From NCBI GenBank assembly GCA_010024485.1, contig RGGX01000087.1, positions 1 through 5,481 of the forward strand: DNA of 5,481 bases, written 5' to 3'. Shown here one piece after another: positions 1 through 5,481 of the stretch (its first letter is position 1; every line of letters starts with the position of its first letter). The stretch comes from Actinomycetota bacterium (GTDB lineage Bacteria > Actinomycetota > Acidimicrobiia > Acidimicrobiales > Ilumatobacteraceae). A model generated the notes under the pieces. That model saw nothing but the letters and a program-made list of their open reading frames with translations, made no database searches and had not been told where the DNA came from. The position numbers were made by a program, and so were the translations under genes.

Positions 1-946
1 ATGACGCCTCCTGAGCGAGGAACTGGGCAGGATCCTTCTTGAACGAATAACGACAGCCCGGACAGCAGAAGTAGTAGGTCTCACCCGCGTGTTCGAAGGG
101 GTGGTTCGCCTCGTCCACGGCGACCGACATCCCGCACACCGGGTCCACGCGGTACTCGGGACGCACCACGCTCGCGCCGCCACCCGAGGGCAGGTCGCCG
201 GCGGCCCGGAGGACGACCAGCTCGGCGAGGACCGCGACCGCGACCTCCCGGTGGGTCGTGTGACCCAGGTCGAGTCCGACTGGCATCCGCAACGCATCGA
301 CCTGCTCGCGCGAGACCCCCCGATCCACGAGGAAGTCTCGGAGCGCCTCCGCTCGGCGCCCCGAGGACACCACGCCGAGGTAGGCCGGCCCGGCGGCAAC
401 CGCGGTCTCGACGACTTCCTCGTCGCCGTGTCCCTGGGTGGCCACGACCACAGCCGAGTGTGGCGAACACGAAGCGGCCGAGAACTCGGCTCCGTCGACG
501 AGGTCGACGCGCCAGTCAAGGAGGCCGGCCATCTCGGCCAGCGTCGCTGCCATCGGGGAGCGGCCGACGATCACCAGATGGGGCGCCACCTGCGCGGGTT
601 CGATGTAGATCTGCAGAGCGCCGTCGCTCTGACACGAGATCGGCACGGTGACGACTCCCTGGGGGATGTGCATCCCCTCGAGTTCGTCGCTCTGCCCGAG
701 CCAGACGAGCCGGGGCTCGCCGCGCTCGATGACGTCGAGTGCCTCACGGATGAGCACCGGCTCGGCGCAGGCCCCACCGACCCATCCATGCACCGCGCCA
801 TCCGCGGTGACGATCGCCCGTGAGCCGTTCTGACCCGAGGACGGCCCCTGTCGCCAGACGACCGTCGCGAGCGCGAACGCCTCGCCGGACTCCATCAGCT
901 CGAGCGCCTTCGCCATCACGCTCCAGCCGTCGGAACGATCGATCAC
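1..946 (-). CDS. XdhC/CoxF/CoxI-family CODH maturation protein with C-terminal YHS domain (3' end at or beyond window edge)
   Basis: I translated this frame by hand: it is open for 315 codons from a GTG whose GTGA overlaps the coxL stop by 4 nt, and no stop occurs before the left edge. Residues about 10-65 are an XdhC_CoxI N-terminal domain (FALATVV at 24-30, GGACAEP at 57-63 with Cys60). PISCQSDGALQIYIEP follows at about 102-117. A Rossmann-type XdhC C-terminal domain begins LVIVGRSPMAATLAE (124-138) and includes ATQGHGDEE (169-177) and PVGLDLGHTTHREVAVAVLAE (about 223-243). Residues about 268-312 are a YHS domain: DPVCGM (Cys271), YYFCCPGC (Cys294, 295, 298), then F-K-K-D-P. XdhC proteins protect or sulfurate the Mo cofactor of xanthine dehydrogenase-family enzymes, and CoxF/CoxI are the CODH counterparts. 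A metal role for the YHS part is inference. An alternative start, ATG at 916, has GGAG 4 nt upstream. The protein is probably within a few residues of its end at position 1, since the YHS fold looks complete. Confidence 0.9.
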   Translation of the reverse strand, partial: MIDRSDGWSVMAKALELMESGEAFALATVVWRQGPSSGQNGSRAIVTADGAVHGWVGGACAEPVLIREALDVIERGEPRLVWLGQSDELEGMHIPQGVVTVPISCQSDGALQIYIEPAQVAPHLVIVGRSPMAATLAEMAGLLDWRVDLVDGAEFSAASCSPHSAVVVATQGHGDEEVVETAVAAGPAYLGVVSSGRRAEALRDFLVDRGVSREQVDALRMPVGLDLGHTTHREVAVAVLAELVVLRAAGDLPSGGGASVVRPEYRVDPVCGMSVAVDEANHPFEHAGETYYFCCPGCRYSFKKDPAQFLAQEAS

Positions 947-3327
947 GGAGCGTCGGTCCTGACCGGCGGCATGCCGCTCACATCGTTCCCAGTGGTGACC
1001 GCCTGGTGGACACGGTCGGGCAGCAGCGGCATGTCGACGTTGCGAACACCGAGGTGCTTCACCGCGTCCATGACAGCGTTCACGAACGCCGCAGGGCCAC
1101 CGACGGTGGCGCACTCTCCGATGCCCTTCGCCCCGATCGGGTGGTGCGGGCACGGGGTAACCACCTCGTGCAACTCGAAGCCCGGGGTCTCCCACGCGGT
1201 CGGCAGCAGATAGTCCATGTAGTTCGATCCGACACAGTTGCCGTCGGCGTCGAAGGTGATGAACTGCATGCTCGCCATGGCGTAGGCCTCGGTGAGGCCT
1301 CCCATGATCTGACCCTCGACGATCATCGGGTTGATACGTACGCCGCAGTCATCGACCGCGACCATCCGCAGCACGTCCCACACCCCGGTCTCCGGGTCGA
1401 CCTCGACGGTCGCGATGTAGCACGCGAACGGCCACGTGAGGTTCGGCGGGTCGTAGTAGGCGGTGTTCTCGAGACCCGGCTCCATGCCATCGGGCACGTT
1501 GGAATAGGCCGCCATCGAGCAGTCCTGGATGGTGACACCGCGGTCGGGTTGGCTACGCACATAGAAGCGACCGAGCTCCCACTCGATGTCCTCCTCGGAC
1601 ACCTCGAGCAGGTGGGCCGCGATCTTGCGAGCCTTGGCTCGGATCTTGCGAGCCACCATGGCGACAGCGGCGCCGGCCACCGGGGTGGACCGTGAGGCGT
1701 AGGTTCCCATGCCGAACGGCGCGGTGTCGGTGTCACCCTCCTCGACCACGATGTCATCGGCGGGGATGCCGAGCTCGTGGGCGACGATCTGGGCCCAGGT
1801 CGTCTCGTGGCCCTGCCCCTGGGTCTTCGCCCCGGTGCGCAGGATCGCCTTGCCGGTCATGTGGACGCGCAACTCGGCTGAGTCGAACATCTTGATGCCG
1901 AGGATGTCGTACTCGCGGCTGTTACCGGCCCCGAGTGGCTCGGTCATGGTCGAGATGCCGATACCGAGGAGCCGGCCCTTCTTGCGAGCCTCCTCCTGGT
2001 CCTTCAGGAACTGCTCGTAGCCGATCGCCTCAAGGCCGACATCGAGGCATTTCCCGTACTGACCGGAGTCGGTGAGGAACCCGAACGCCGTGCGGTGCGG
2101 GAAGTCGTCATCGCGGACGAAGTTCACACGACGGAACTCGGCCTGGTCCATGCCGAGGTCGTCCGCCGCCGCCTGCACCATGCGCTCCTGGAAGAACATC
2201 GCCTCGGTCACCCGGAACGAACATCGATAGGCCACTCCTCCGGGAGCCTTGTTGGTGTACATGCCGGTGGCGGTGAGGTGCGCGGACGGGATGTCGTAGC
2301 AGGCGAACGCGGAGTGCATGAGGCCGATCTTGAACTTGCTGGGCTGCGCGTCGGAGAAGAAGGCGCCGTGGTCCGAGATCGTGTGCATGCGTACGCCGAG
2401 GATGCGGCCGTCCTTGCGGAGCGCCATCTGGCCCTGCAGGTAGACGTCGCGACCGAATCCCGTCGAGATCAGGTTGCCGGTCTTGTCCTCGATCCACTTC
2501 ACGGGACGCTCGGTCAGGATCGATGCCAGGATCGAGATGACGTACCCCGGATAGACCGGCACCTTGTTGCCGAATCCACCGCCGAGATCCGGCGAGATGA
2601 TCCGGATCATGTGCTCGGGGAGCTCGGCGACGAGCGCGACGGCGGCGCGAATGATGTGCGGCGCCTGGGTCGTCATGTAGACGGTCAACTTGCCGGTCGA
2701 GCGATCGAAGTCAGCGATCGAGCCGCAGGGCTCCAGCGGCGAGGGGTGCGACCGCGGGTAGTGGAGTTCGAGTTTCGACACGACATCGGCCTCCGCGAAG
2801 GCGCGGTCGGTGGCCTCGCGGTCGCCAACGTCCCAGTCGAAGACCTTGTTGTCCGGCTGGTTCTCCTTGTCGTCGCGGATGAGCGGCGCCCCGTCGGCCA
2901 TGGCCTGCATCGGATTGACGATCGCCGGAAGCGGCTCGTAGTCGACCATGATCGCCTCGCAGGCGTCCTTGGCGATGTACGGATCGTCGGCGATGACCGC
3001 AGCGACCTCCTGGCCCTGGAACCGCACCTTGTCGGTGGCCAACACCGCCTGGGTGTCGTACGACAGCGTCGGCATCCAGGCGAGGTTGCGGGTCGCCATC
3101 ATGTCGCCGGTCAACACCAGACGGACACCGGGGATCTCCCATGCCTTGGACACGTCGATCGACCGGATCCGCGCGTGGGCGAGCGGGCTGCGGAGGATCT
3201 CCATGTGCAGCATCCCGGGGAGCGCCACGTCGTCGATGTAGTTGCCGCGACCGCGGATGAAGCGGTTGTCCTCAACTCGGCGGCGGCTCGCGCCCATCCC
3301 GCCGATCTTGATCTCGTCGATGGTCAT
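943..3327 (-). CDS. coxL: Form I aerobic carbon monoxide dehydrogenase, large (Mo-Cu catalytic) subunit
   Basis: This 794-aa protein matches the family length of about 800. It is the catalytic subunit of cytoplasmic or membrane-associated aerobic CODH, oxidising CO with water to CO2. The N-terminal hammerhead domain covers about residues 20-135, followed by the molybdopterin-binding domains. Visible motifs are GGGFGNK (249-255), the form I loop VAYRCSFR (365-372) with Cys369 equivalent to the copper-binding Cys388 of Afipia (Oligotropha) carboxidovorans CoxL, QGQGHETTWAQI (503-514), GDTDTAPFGMGTYASRSTPVAGAA (531-554), DDCGVRINPMIVEGQ (659-673), and HHPIGAKGIGECATVGG (728-744), where Glu738 is in the place of the catalytic glutamate. 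Residue numbers for this protein were counted directly; the Afipia equivalences are from memory. The ATG follows coxS by 13 nt with GGGGGAG 4 nt upstream. No frameshift or missing key residue is seen. The loop separates it from form II CoxL-like proteins (AYRGAGR) of uncertain substrate. Confidence 0.98.
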   Translation of the reverse strand: MTIDEIKIGGMGASRRRVEDNRFIRGRGNYIDDVALPGMLHMEILRSPLAHARIRSIDVSKAWEIPGVRLVLTGDMMATRNLAWMPTLSYDTQAVLATDKVRFQGQEVAAVIADDPYIAKDACEAIMVDYEPLPAIVNPMQAMADGAPLIRDDKENQPDNKVFDWDVGDREATDRAFAEADVVSKLELHYPRSHPSPLEPCGSIADFDRSTGKLTVYMTTQAPHIIRAAVALVAELPEHMIRIISPDLGGGFGNKVPVYPGYVISILASILTERPVKWIEDKTGNLISTGFGRDVYLQGQMALRKDGRILGVRMHTISDHGAFFSDAQPSKFKIGLMHSAFACYDIPSAHLTATGMYTNKAPGGVAYRCSFRVTEAMFFQERMVQAAADDLGMDQAEFRRVNFVRDDDFPHRTAFGFLTDSGQYGKCLDVGLEAIGYEQFLKDQEEARKKGRLLGIGISTMTEPLGAGNSREYDILGIKMFDSAELRVHMTGKAILRTGAKTQGQGHETTWAQIVAHELGIPADDIVVEEGDTDTAPFGMGTYASRSTPVAGAAVAMVARKIRAKARKIAAHLLEVSEEDIEWELGRFYVRSQPDRGVTIQDCSMAAYSNVPDGMEPGLENTAYYDPPNLTWPFACYIATVEVDPETGVWDVLRMVAVDDCGVRINPMIVEGQIMGGLTEAYAMASMQFITFDADGNCVGSNYMDYLLPTAWETPGFELHEVVTPCPHHPIGAKGIGECATVGGPAAFVNAVMDAVKHLGVRNVDMPLLPDRVHQAVTTGNDVSGMPPVRTDAP

Positions 3328-3340
3328 CTCACTCCCCCGA

Positions 3341-3865
3341 TCAACCGGCCGAGGCCCGCATCTTGTCGGCTGCCCACATGACGGCCTTGACGATGTTCTG
3401 ATACCCCGTGCAGCGGCACAGGTTGCCCGAGAGCGCCCAGCGGATCTCGTCCTCGGACGGATCGGGGTTCTCCTCGAGCAGGGCCTTGGCGGCCATCATC
3501 ATCCCCGGGGTGCAGTAGCCGCACTGGAGTCCGTGCTCCTCCTTGAAACCCTCCTGGACGGGATGCAACTCGCTGGCGCTCGCGAGGCCCTCGACGGTCT
3601 CGACCGAGTGCCCGTCGGCCTGGACGGCGAGCATCGTGCAGCTCTTCACCGGACGACCGTCGAACAGCACGGTGCAGGCACCGCAGTTCGTGGTGTCACA
3701 GCCGGTGTGGGTACCGGTCAGCCCGAAGCCCTGGCGGAGCAGGTGTGCGAGCAGCAGTCGCGGCTCGATGTCGGCGGCTCGGCGCTCGCCGTTGACGGTG
3801 ATGGTGACGCGTCGCACCGGGACATCGACCGGCGTGACGGACACCTCCTCGTAGAGACTGGTCAT
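3341..3865 (-). CDS. coxS: Aerobic carbon monoxide dehydrogenase, small [2Fe-2S] subunit
   Basis: This iron-sulfur subunit carries electrons from the Mo-Cu site in CoxL to FAD in CoxM. From ATG 3865 it is 174 aa, against about 160-170 for the family. The N-terminal plant-type ferredoxin domain has GCDTTNCGACTV and the later KSC (Cys56, 61, 64, 76 from this start). The C-terminal helical domain has LQCGYCTPGMMM (Cys115, 118) and NLCRCTGYQNIVKA (Cys150, 152). All eight cluster ligands are present. I chose ATG 3865 because it sits 1 nt after the coxM stop (TGA-G-ATG) with GAGAGGG 9 nt upstream. An in-frame ATG at 3901 would give 186 aa, overlap coxM by 35 nt and add MASPHRMRGQPE, which does not resemble the family. 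Even the shorter form has about 18 residues before the conserved VTITVNGE strand, slightly more than the A. carboxidovorans protein. Confidence 0.97.
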   Translation of the reverse strand: MTSLYEEVSVTPVDVPVRRVTITVNGERRAADIEPRLLLAHLLRQGFGLTGTHTGCDTTNCGACTVLFDGRPVKSCTMLAVQADGHSVETVEGLASASELHPVQEGFKEEHGLQCGYCTPGMMMAAKALLEENPDPSEDEIRWALSGNLCRCTGYQNIVKAVMWAADKMRASAG

Positions 3866-3866
3866 C

Positions 3867-4742
3867 TCAGGCTGCCCTCTCATTCGATGAGGCGATGCCA
3901 CTCAGGGCTCGCGCGGTGAAGGTATTGACGATGTGACGCTTGTAGCTCGCGCTGCCCCGATGGTCGCTGCGAGGTTGCGCGGCAGCGGCCGCGAGCTCAG
4001 CCGCCCGGGCGATCGAATCGGCATCGAGGGTGGAGCCGGTCAGCGACTCGGCGGCCTCGGAGGCGTCGATCGTGGTTCCACCGACCCCGGTGAGCGCGAT
4101 ACCGGCGCGGAGCACCATGTCTCCCGACATGTCCAGGGCGACGGCGACTGCGGCCGTGGCGAAGTCGCCGACCCGACGCTCCAACTTCAGATAGGCCCCA
4201 CGCGCCTCACCTCGCGGAGCGGGGACGACCGCCTCGATCGCGATCTCGTTGTGGGCGAGCACGTTCTCGAACGGTCCGGTGACGAACGACTTGACCGGGA
4301 TCTCCCGACGGCCGTTCGGGCCCTGCGCGACGATGTACCCGTCGAGCGCGATCATGCAGGCCGCCCAGTCGCCCTGGGGATCTCCGTGGCACACCGAGCC
4401 GACGAAGGTGCCGCGGGTGCGCACGATCGGATCGGCCACGAGTGGCGCGGCCGCAGCGATCGTCGGCTGACCCTCGGCGATCGACGTCGACTTCTCGATG
4501 TCCTCGTGTCGGCAGAGCGCGCCGATGTGGAGCGCGCCGCCCTCGTCGAAGTGGTGGTAGCCGAGATCGGGGATGTTGTTGATGTCGACCAAGGTCTCGG
4601 GGGCCGCGAAACGCAGCTTGAGCATGGGCACGAGGCTCTGTCCTCCGGCGAGGATCTTGGCCTCACCGCGGCCGGCATCGAGGAGGGCGATCGCCTCCTC
4701 GATGGTGCTCGGCGACTCGTAGTTGAACCGGGATGGATACAT
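3867..4742 (-). CDS. coxM: Aerobic carbon monoxide dehydrogenase, medium (FAD-binding) subunit
   Basis: This 291-aa flavoprotein subunit accepts electrons from the CoxS clusters and delivers them to the respiratory chain. The length is normal for the family (about 280-300). The start MYPSRFNYESPSTIEEAIALL is typical, and the FAD pyrophosphate-binding motif AGGQSLVPMLKLR is at 32-44. The second FAD motif, usually TIGGN, is here RGTFVGSVCHGDPQGD (110-124), with valine at the first glycine. The flavin-proximal GDFATAA is at 192-198, where the reference protein has GDYATAA. The C-terminal CO_deh_flav_C domain covers about 180-285. The ATG has a purine-rich GAGAAGAG directly upstream rather than a well-spaced Shine-Dalgarno, so translation may lean on coupling with the ORF that ends 24 nt before. 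Its position as first gene of the M-S-L trio is the form I order. Confidence 0.97.
   Translation of the reverse strand: MYPSRFNYESPSTIEEAIALLDAGRGEAKILAGGQSLVPMLKLRFAAPETLVDINNIPDLGYHHFDEGGALHIGALCRHEDIEKSTSIAEGQPTIAAAAPLVADPIVRTRGTFVGSVCHGDPQGDWAACMIALDGYIVAQGPNGRREIPVKSFVTGPFENVLAHNEIAIEAVVPAPRGEARGAYLKLERRVGDFATAAVAVALDMSGDMVLRAGIALTGVGGTTIDASEAAESLTGSTLDADSIARAAELAAAAAQPRSDHRGSASYKRHIVNTFTARALSGIASSNERAA
3875..3881 (-). promoter_or_regulatory. Ribosome binding site of coxS, deciding its start
   Basis: GAGAGGG lies inside the last codons of coxM, 9 nt before ATG 3865. It supports that ATG over the upstream in-frame ATG at 3901, and it implies coxS is translated by ribosomes finishing coxM. 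Confidence 0.6.
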
Positions 4743-4766
4743 CTCTTCTCGTTTCTCGCGGGCTGC

Positions 4767-5000
4767 TCAGCGGCCGCCGTCGTCGGGGATCGCCGTCGGG
4801 AGTGACTCGGCATCGGGGTCGGGGCGCGGTTCCTGGTGTGGGGGCCACGGACCCTGGACCGGTTGGCCGGCGACCTTGAGGTGATCGATGAGTTGGGGCC
4901 AAGCCCACACAGTCGGGCTCTTACCGGTCTTCGGTGAATGCTCGATCAGCTCGAAGAGGCGTGGGTTACCGGCGCTGTGACCGGACGACTCAATAGGCAT
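4767..5000 (-). CDS. Uncharacterised 77-aa proline- and tryptophan-containing small protein, first ORF before coxM
   Basis: I do not recognise this protein. It begins MPIESSGHSAGNPRLFELIE and has a likely helical, partly hydrophobic core at about 14-43 (LFELIEHS...VWAWPQLIDHLKV). Its tail (about 47-73) is rich in proline and acidic residues; 14 of 77 residues are proline. There are three tryptophans (32, 34, 52), no cysteine, no signal peptide and no membrane segment, so a soluble cytoplasmic protein is expected. About three quarters of its codons end in G or C, lower than I would expect of the cox genes but compatible with coding. An in-frame TGA upstream (in GTG-TGA at about 5057-5062) leaves ATG 5000 as the only good start. 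GGGGG lies 4 nt before it, inside the arm of a hairpin. It ends 24 nt before coxM on the same strand, so it is probably co-transcribed and could be an accessory or regulatory protein for CODH (inference). A chance ORF is possible. Confidence 0.55.
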   Translation of the reverse strand: MPIESSGHSAGNPRLFELIEHSPKTGKSPTVWAWPQLIDHLKVAGQPVQGPWPPHQEPRPDPDAESLPTAIPDDGGR

Positions 5001-5058
5001 CAGACCCCCTGTGGTGCCGCAGGGTCTGACGTATGTCCGACCCGGTTGCAGACAGCAT
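4990..5058 (-). CDS. Possible 22-codon leader ORF upstream of the small protein and coxM
   Basis: A short ORF starts at ATG 5058 and reads MLSATGSDIRQTLRHHRGSDAY before TGA. It has a strong Shine-Dalgarno-like GAGAAGG (5063-5069) 4 nt upstream, better than those of coxM or the 77-aa ORF. It runs through the whole hairpin at 5001-5028 and stops 11 nt inside the 77-aa ORF in another frame, an arrangement that would let a translating ribosome open the hairpin and reinitiate. It is too short to judge by composition and resembles nothing known to me. It could be chance, or the ribosome-binding sequence could belong to a gene model I have misread. Confidence 0.25.
   Translation of the reverse strand: MLSATGSDIRQTLRHHRGSDAY
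5001..5028 (-). promoter_or_regulatory. Inverted repeat / hairpin abutting the start codon of the 77-aa ORF
   Basis: CAGACCC and GGGTCTG form a perfect 7-bp inverted repeat with 14 nt between the arms. A further TG/CA pairing is possible past a 2-nt bulge. The last base of the repeat directly precedes ATG 5000, and the GGGGG that would serve as its ribosome-binding site lies in and next to the 3' arm. In RNA it could mask that site; in DNA it could be an operator. No U-tract follows, so a classical intrinsic terminator is unlikely. The function is inferred; only the symmetry is seen. Confidence 0.5.
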
Positions 5059-5103
5059 CACACCTTCTCAGGGCCGGCGCAAACTCGGAGGGCGGCTCCC
5101 CGC
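5029..5103 (-). other. Intergenic stretch upstream of the cox block; likeliest place for its promoter
   Basis: This gap between the oxidoreductase stop and the hairpin is the only one in the block large enough for a promoter. On the minus strand I see no good -35/-10 pair: CATACG (about 5032-5037) is only a weak -10 match with no fitting -35. A short GGAG/CTCC stem just after the oxidoreductase stop lacks a T-run and is too weak to call a terminator. The stretch does contain the Shine-Dalgarno-like GAGAAGG of the possible leader ORF. Confidence 0.3.
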
Positions 5104-5481
5104 TCACACCATGTCGGCGACCAGATCGAGCAGTCGTCCCACGGTGTCCAACCGCTCGGTCACCGAACCACTCGTCTTCGCCTGCAGGGTCGTCACGCCG
5201 GCATCACGGTCGGCGCGGATCCGTTCGCGCACATAGGCCTCGGGGCCGACCAGGTTGGTGTGCAGGCCGATCTCGATCGGCACCGCGGCCGCGGCCTCCT
5301 CCCGACGGCCCTGTGACCACAGGTCGGACACCACCTGCACCTCGTCGGCGAACCCCTGCCTCGCGAAGGCCCGGCTGTAGAAGTTCCGGTCCGGCGCCCC
5401 CATCGCGCCGATCGTGAAGGCGTAGCCGTCGGCGTGCTTGCGGCCGACACGCTCCAGATCGTCGTCGAACTCCACCGCCAC
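5104..5481 (-). CDS. Luciferase-like (LLM class, probably F420-dependent) oxidoreductase, C-terminal part (5' end beyond window)
   Basis: This is the last 125 or so residues of a bacterial-luciferase-family protein. Family members are TIM-barrel flavin- or F420-dependent oxidoreductases of about 300-350 aa, so over half lies outside the window. The visible part contains RKHADGYAFTIGAMGAPDRNFY (about 14-35 of the fragment), RQGFADEVQVVSDLW (41-55), an alanine-rich helix before VPIEIG, and NLVGPEAYVRERIRADRDAGVTTLQA (76-101). This is the usual closing segment, in which a helix-start GP..V.ER....DAGV.T precedes the last barrel strand. The first codon in the window is GTG, but it is internal rather than a start. 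The cofactor-binding half is not visible, so F420 rather than FMN is an inference from family resemblance, and the substrate is unknown. It ends 103 nt before the next ATG on the same strand, so co-transcription with cox is possible but not shown. Confidence 0.85.
   Translation of the reverse strand: MAVEFDDDLERVGRKHADGYAFTIGAMGAPDRNFYSRAFARQGFADEVQVVSDLWSQGRREEAAAAVPIEIGLHTNLVGPEAYVRERIRADRDAGVTTLQAKTSGSVTERLDTVGRLLDLVADMV

Noticed and set aside
89..823. 244-codon plus-strand ORF at the left end
   Set aside because: The minus strand reads cleanly as XdhC plus YHS over the same bases, and the plus-strand translation has no recognisable domain.
820..1695. 291-codon plus-strand ORF
   Set aside because: It is antisense to the 3' half of coxL and the 5' end of xdhC, has Arg/His-rich low-complexity composition, and no family resemblance.
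2095..3381. 428-codon plus-strand ORF antisense to coxL and the end of coxS
   Set aside because: It is rich in Arg, His, Val and Asp (V-x-R-H-D type repeats), the usual composition of an antisense shadow of a high-GC gene. The opposite strand is unmistakable CoxL.
3242..3919. 225-codon plus-strand ORF
   Set aside because: It is the antisense shadow of coxS, which has all eight cluster cysteines on the other strand.
3933..4805. 290-codon plus-strand ORF
   Set aside because: It is the antisense shadow of coxM, with the same composition signature.
5056..5085. SigF-type promoter (GTTT ... GGGTAT) upstream of the cox block
   Set aside because: A GTTT is present, but the sequence 15-17 nt downstream (GGTGTG or similar) does not match GGGTAT.
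5078..5103. Possible intrinsic terminator after the oxidoreductase (GGAG/CTCC stem)
   Set aside because: The stem is only about 4 bp and is not followed by a T-run on the minus strand; the following GAGTTTG is too short.
4938..5417. 159-codon plus-strand ORF over the intergenic gap and oxidoreductase end
   Set aside because: The sequence is Arg/Pro/Ser-rich, with no domain, and antisense to the conserved C-terminal segment of the luciferase-like protein.
1..5481. CRISPR arrays, tRNA or rRNA genes, insertion sequences, long direct repeats
   Set aside because: None was seen on reading both strands; nearly the whole window is accounted for by tightly packed coding sequence.

Overview
The window is GC-rich, and every convincing gene lies on the minus strand, so it reads right to left as one block. 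It holds the core of an aerobic carbon monoxide dehydrogenase (CODH) locus. In transcription order the genes are: the C-terminal end of a luciferase-like (probably F420-dependent) oxidoreductase running in from the right edge; a 103-nt gap with a hairpin and a possible short leader ORF; an unrecognised 77-aa small protein; coxM (FAD subunit); coxS ([2Fe-2S] subunit); coxL (molybdenum-copper catalytic subunit); and an XdhC/CoxF/CoxI-type maturation protein with a C-terminal YHS metal-binding domain, which runs to the left edge.

The CODH is form I, the type that oxidises CO. CoxL carries the active-site loop AYRCSFR, and the subunit order M-S-L is the form I order (form II uses AYRGAGR and S-L-M). 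The trimer unit should oxidise CO + H2O to CO2 + 2H+ + 2e-. CoxL would do the chemistry at a Mo-S-Cu site held by Cys369, CoxS would relay electrons through two [2Fe-2S] clusters, and CoxM would pass them via FAD to the respiratory chain. The XdhC-like protein probably helps sulfurate or insert the cofactor. Its fused YHS domain is the most suggestive feature here, because this enzyme needs both a sulfurated Mo cofactor and copper.

Gene spacing is tight: 24 nt from the small ORF to coxM, 1 nt from coxM to coxS, 13 nt from coxS to coxL, and a 4-nt GTGA overlap from coxL to xdhC. This supports one transcript. The only gap large enough for a promoter is 5001-5103. I could not identify a convincing promoter there, but it does contain an inverted repeat abutting the small ORF's start codon.

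The organism is probably a high-GC actinomycetote (possibly Acidimicrobiia-like), inferred from GC content, a luciferase-like F420-type oxidoreductase and form I cox genes. This is inference only; other F420-using CO oxidisers such as Chloroflexota are not excluded. There are no RNA genes, CRISPR arrays, mobile elements or long repeats that I can see, and no gene-free stretch over 300 bases. The long plus-strand ORFs are antisense shadows of the cox genes.
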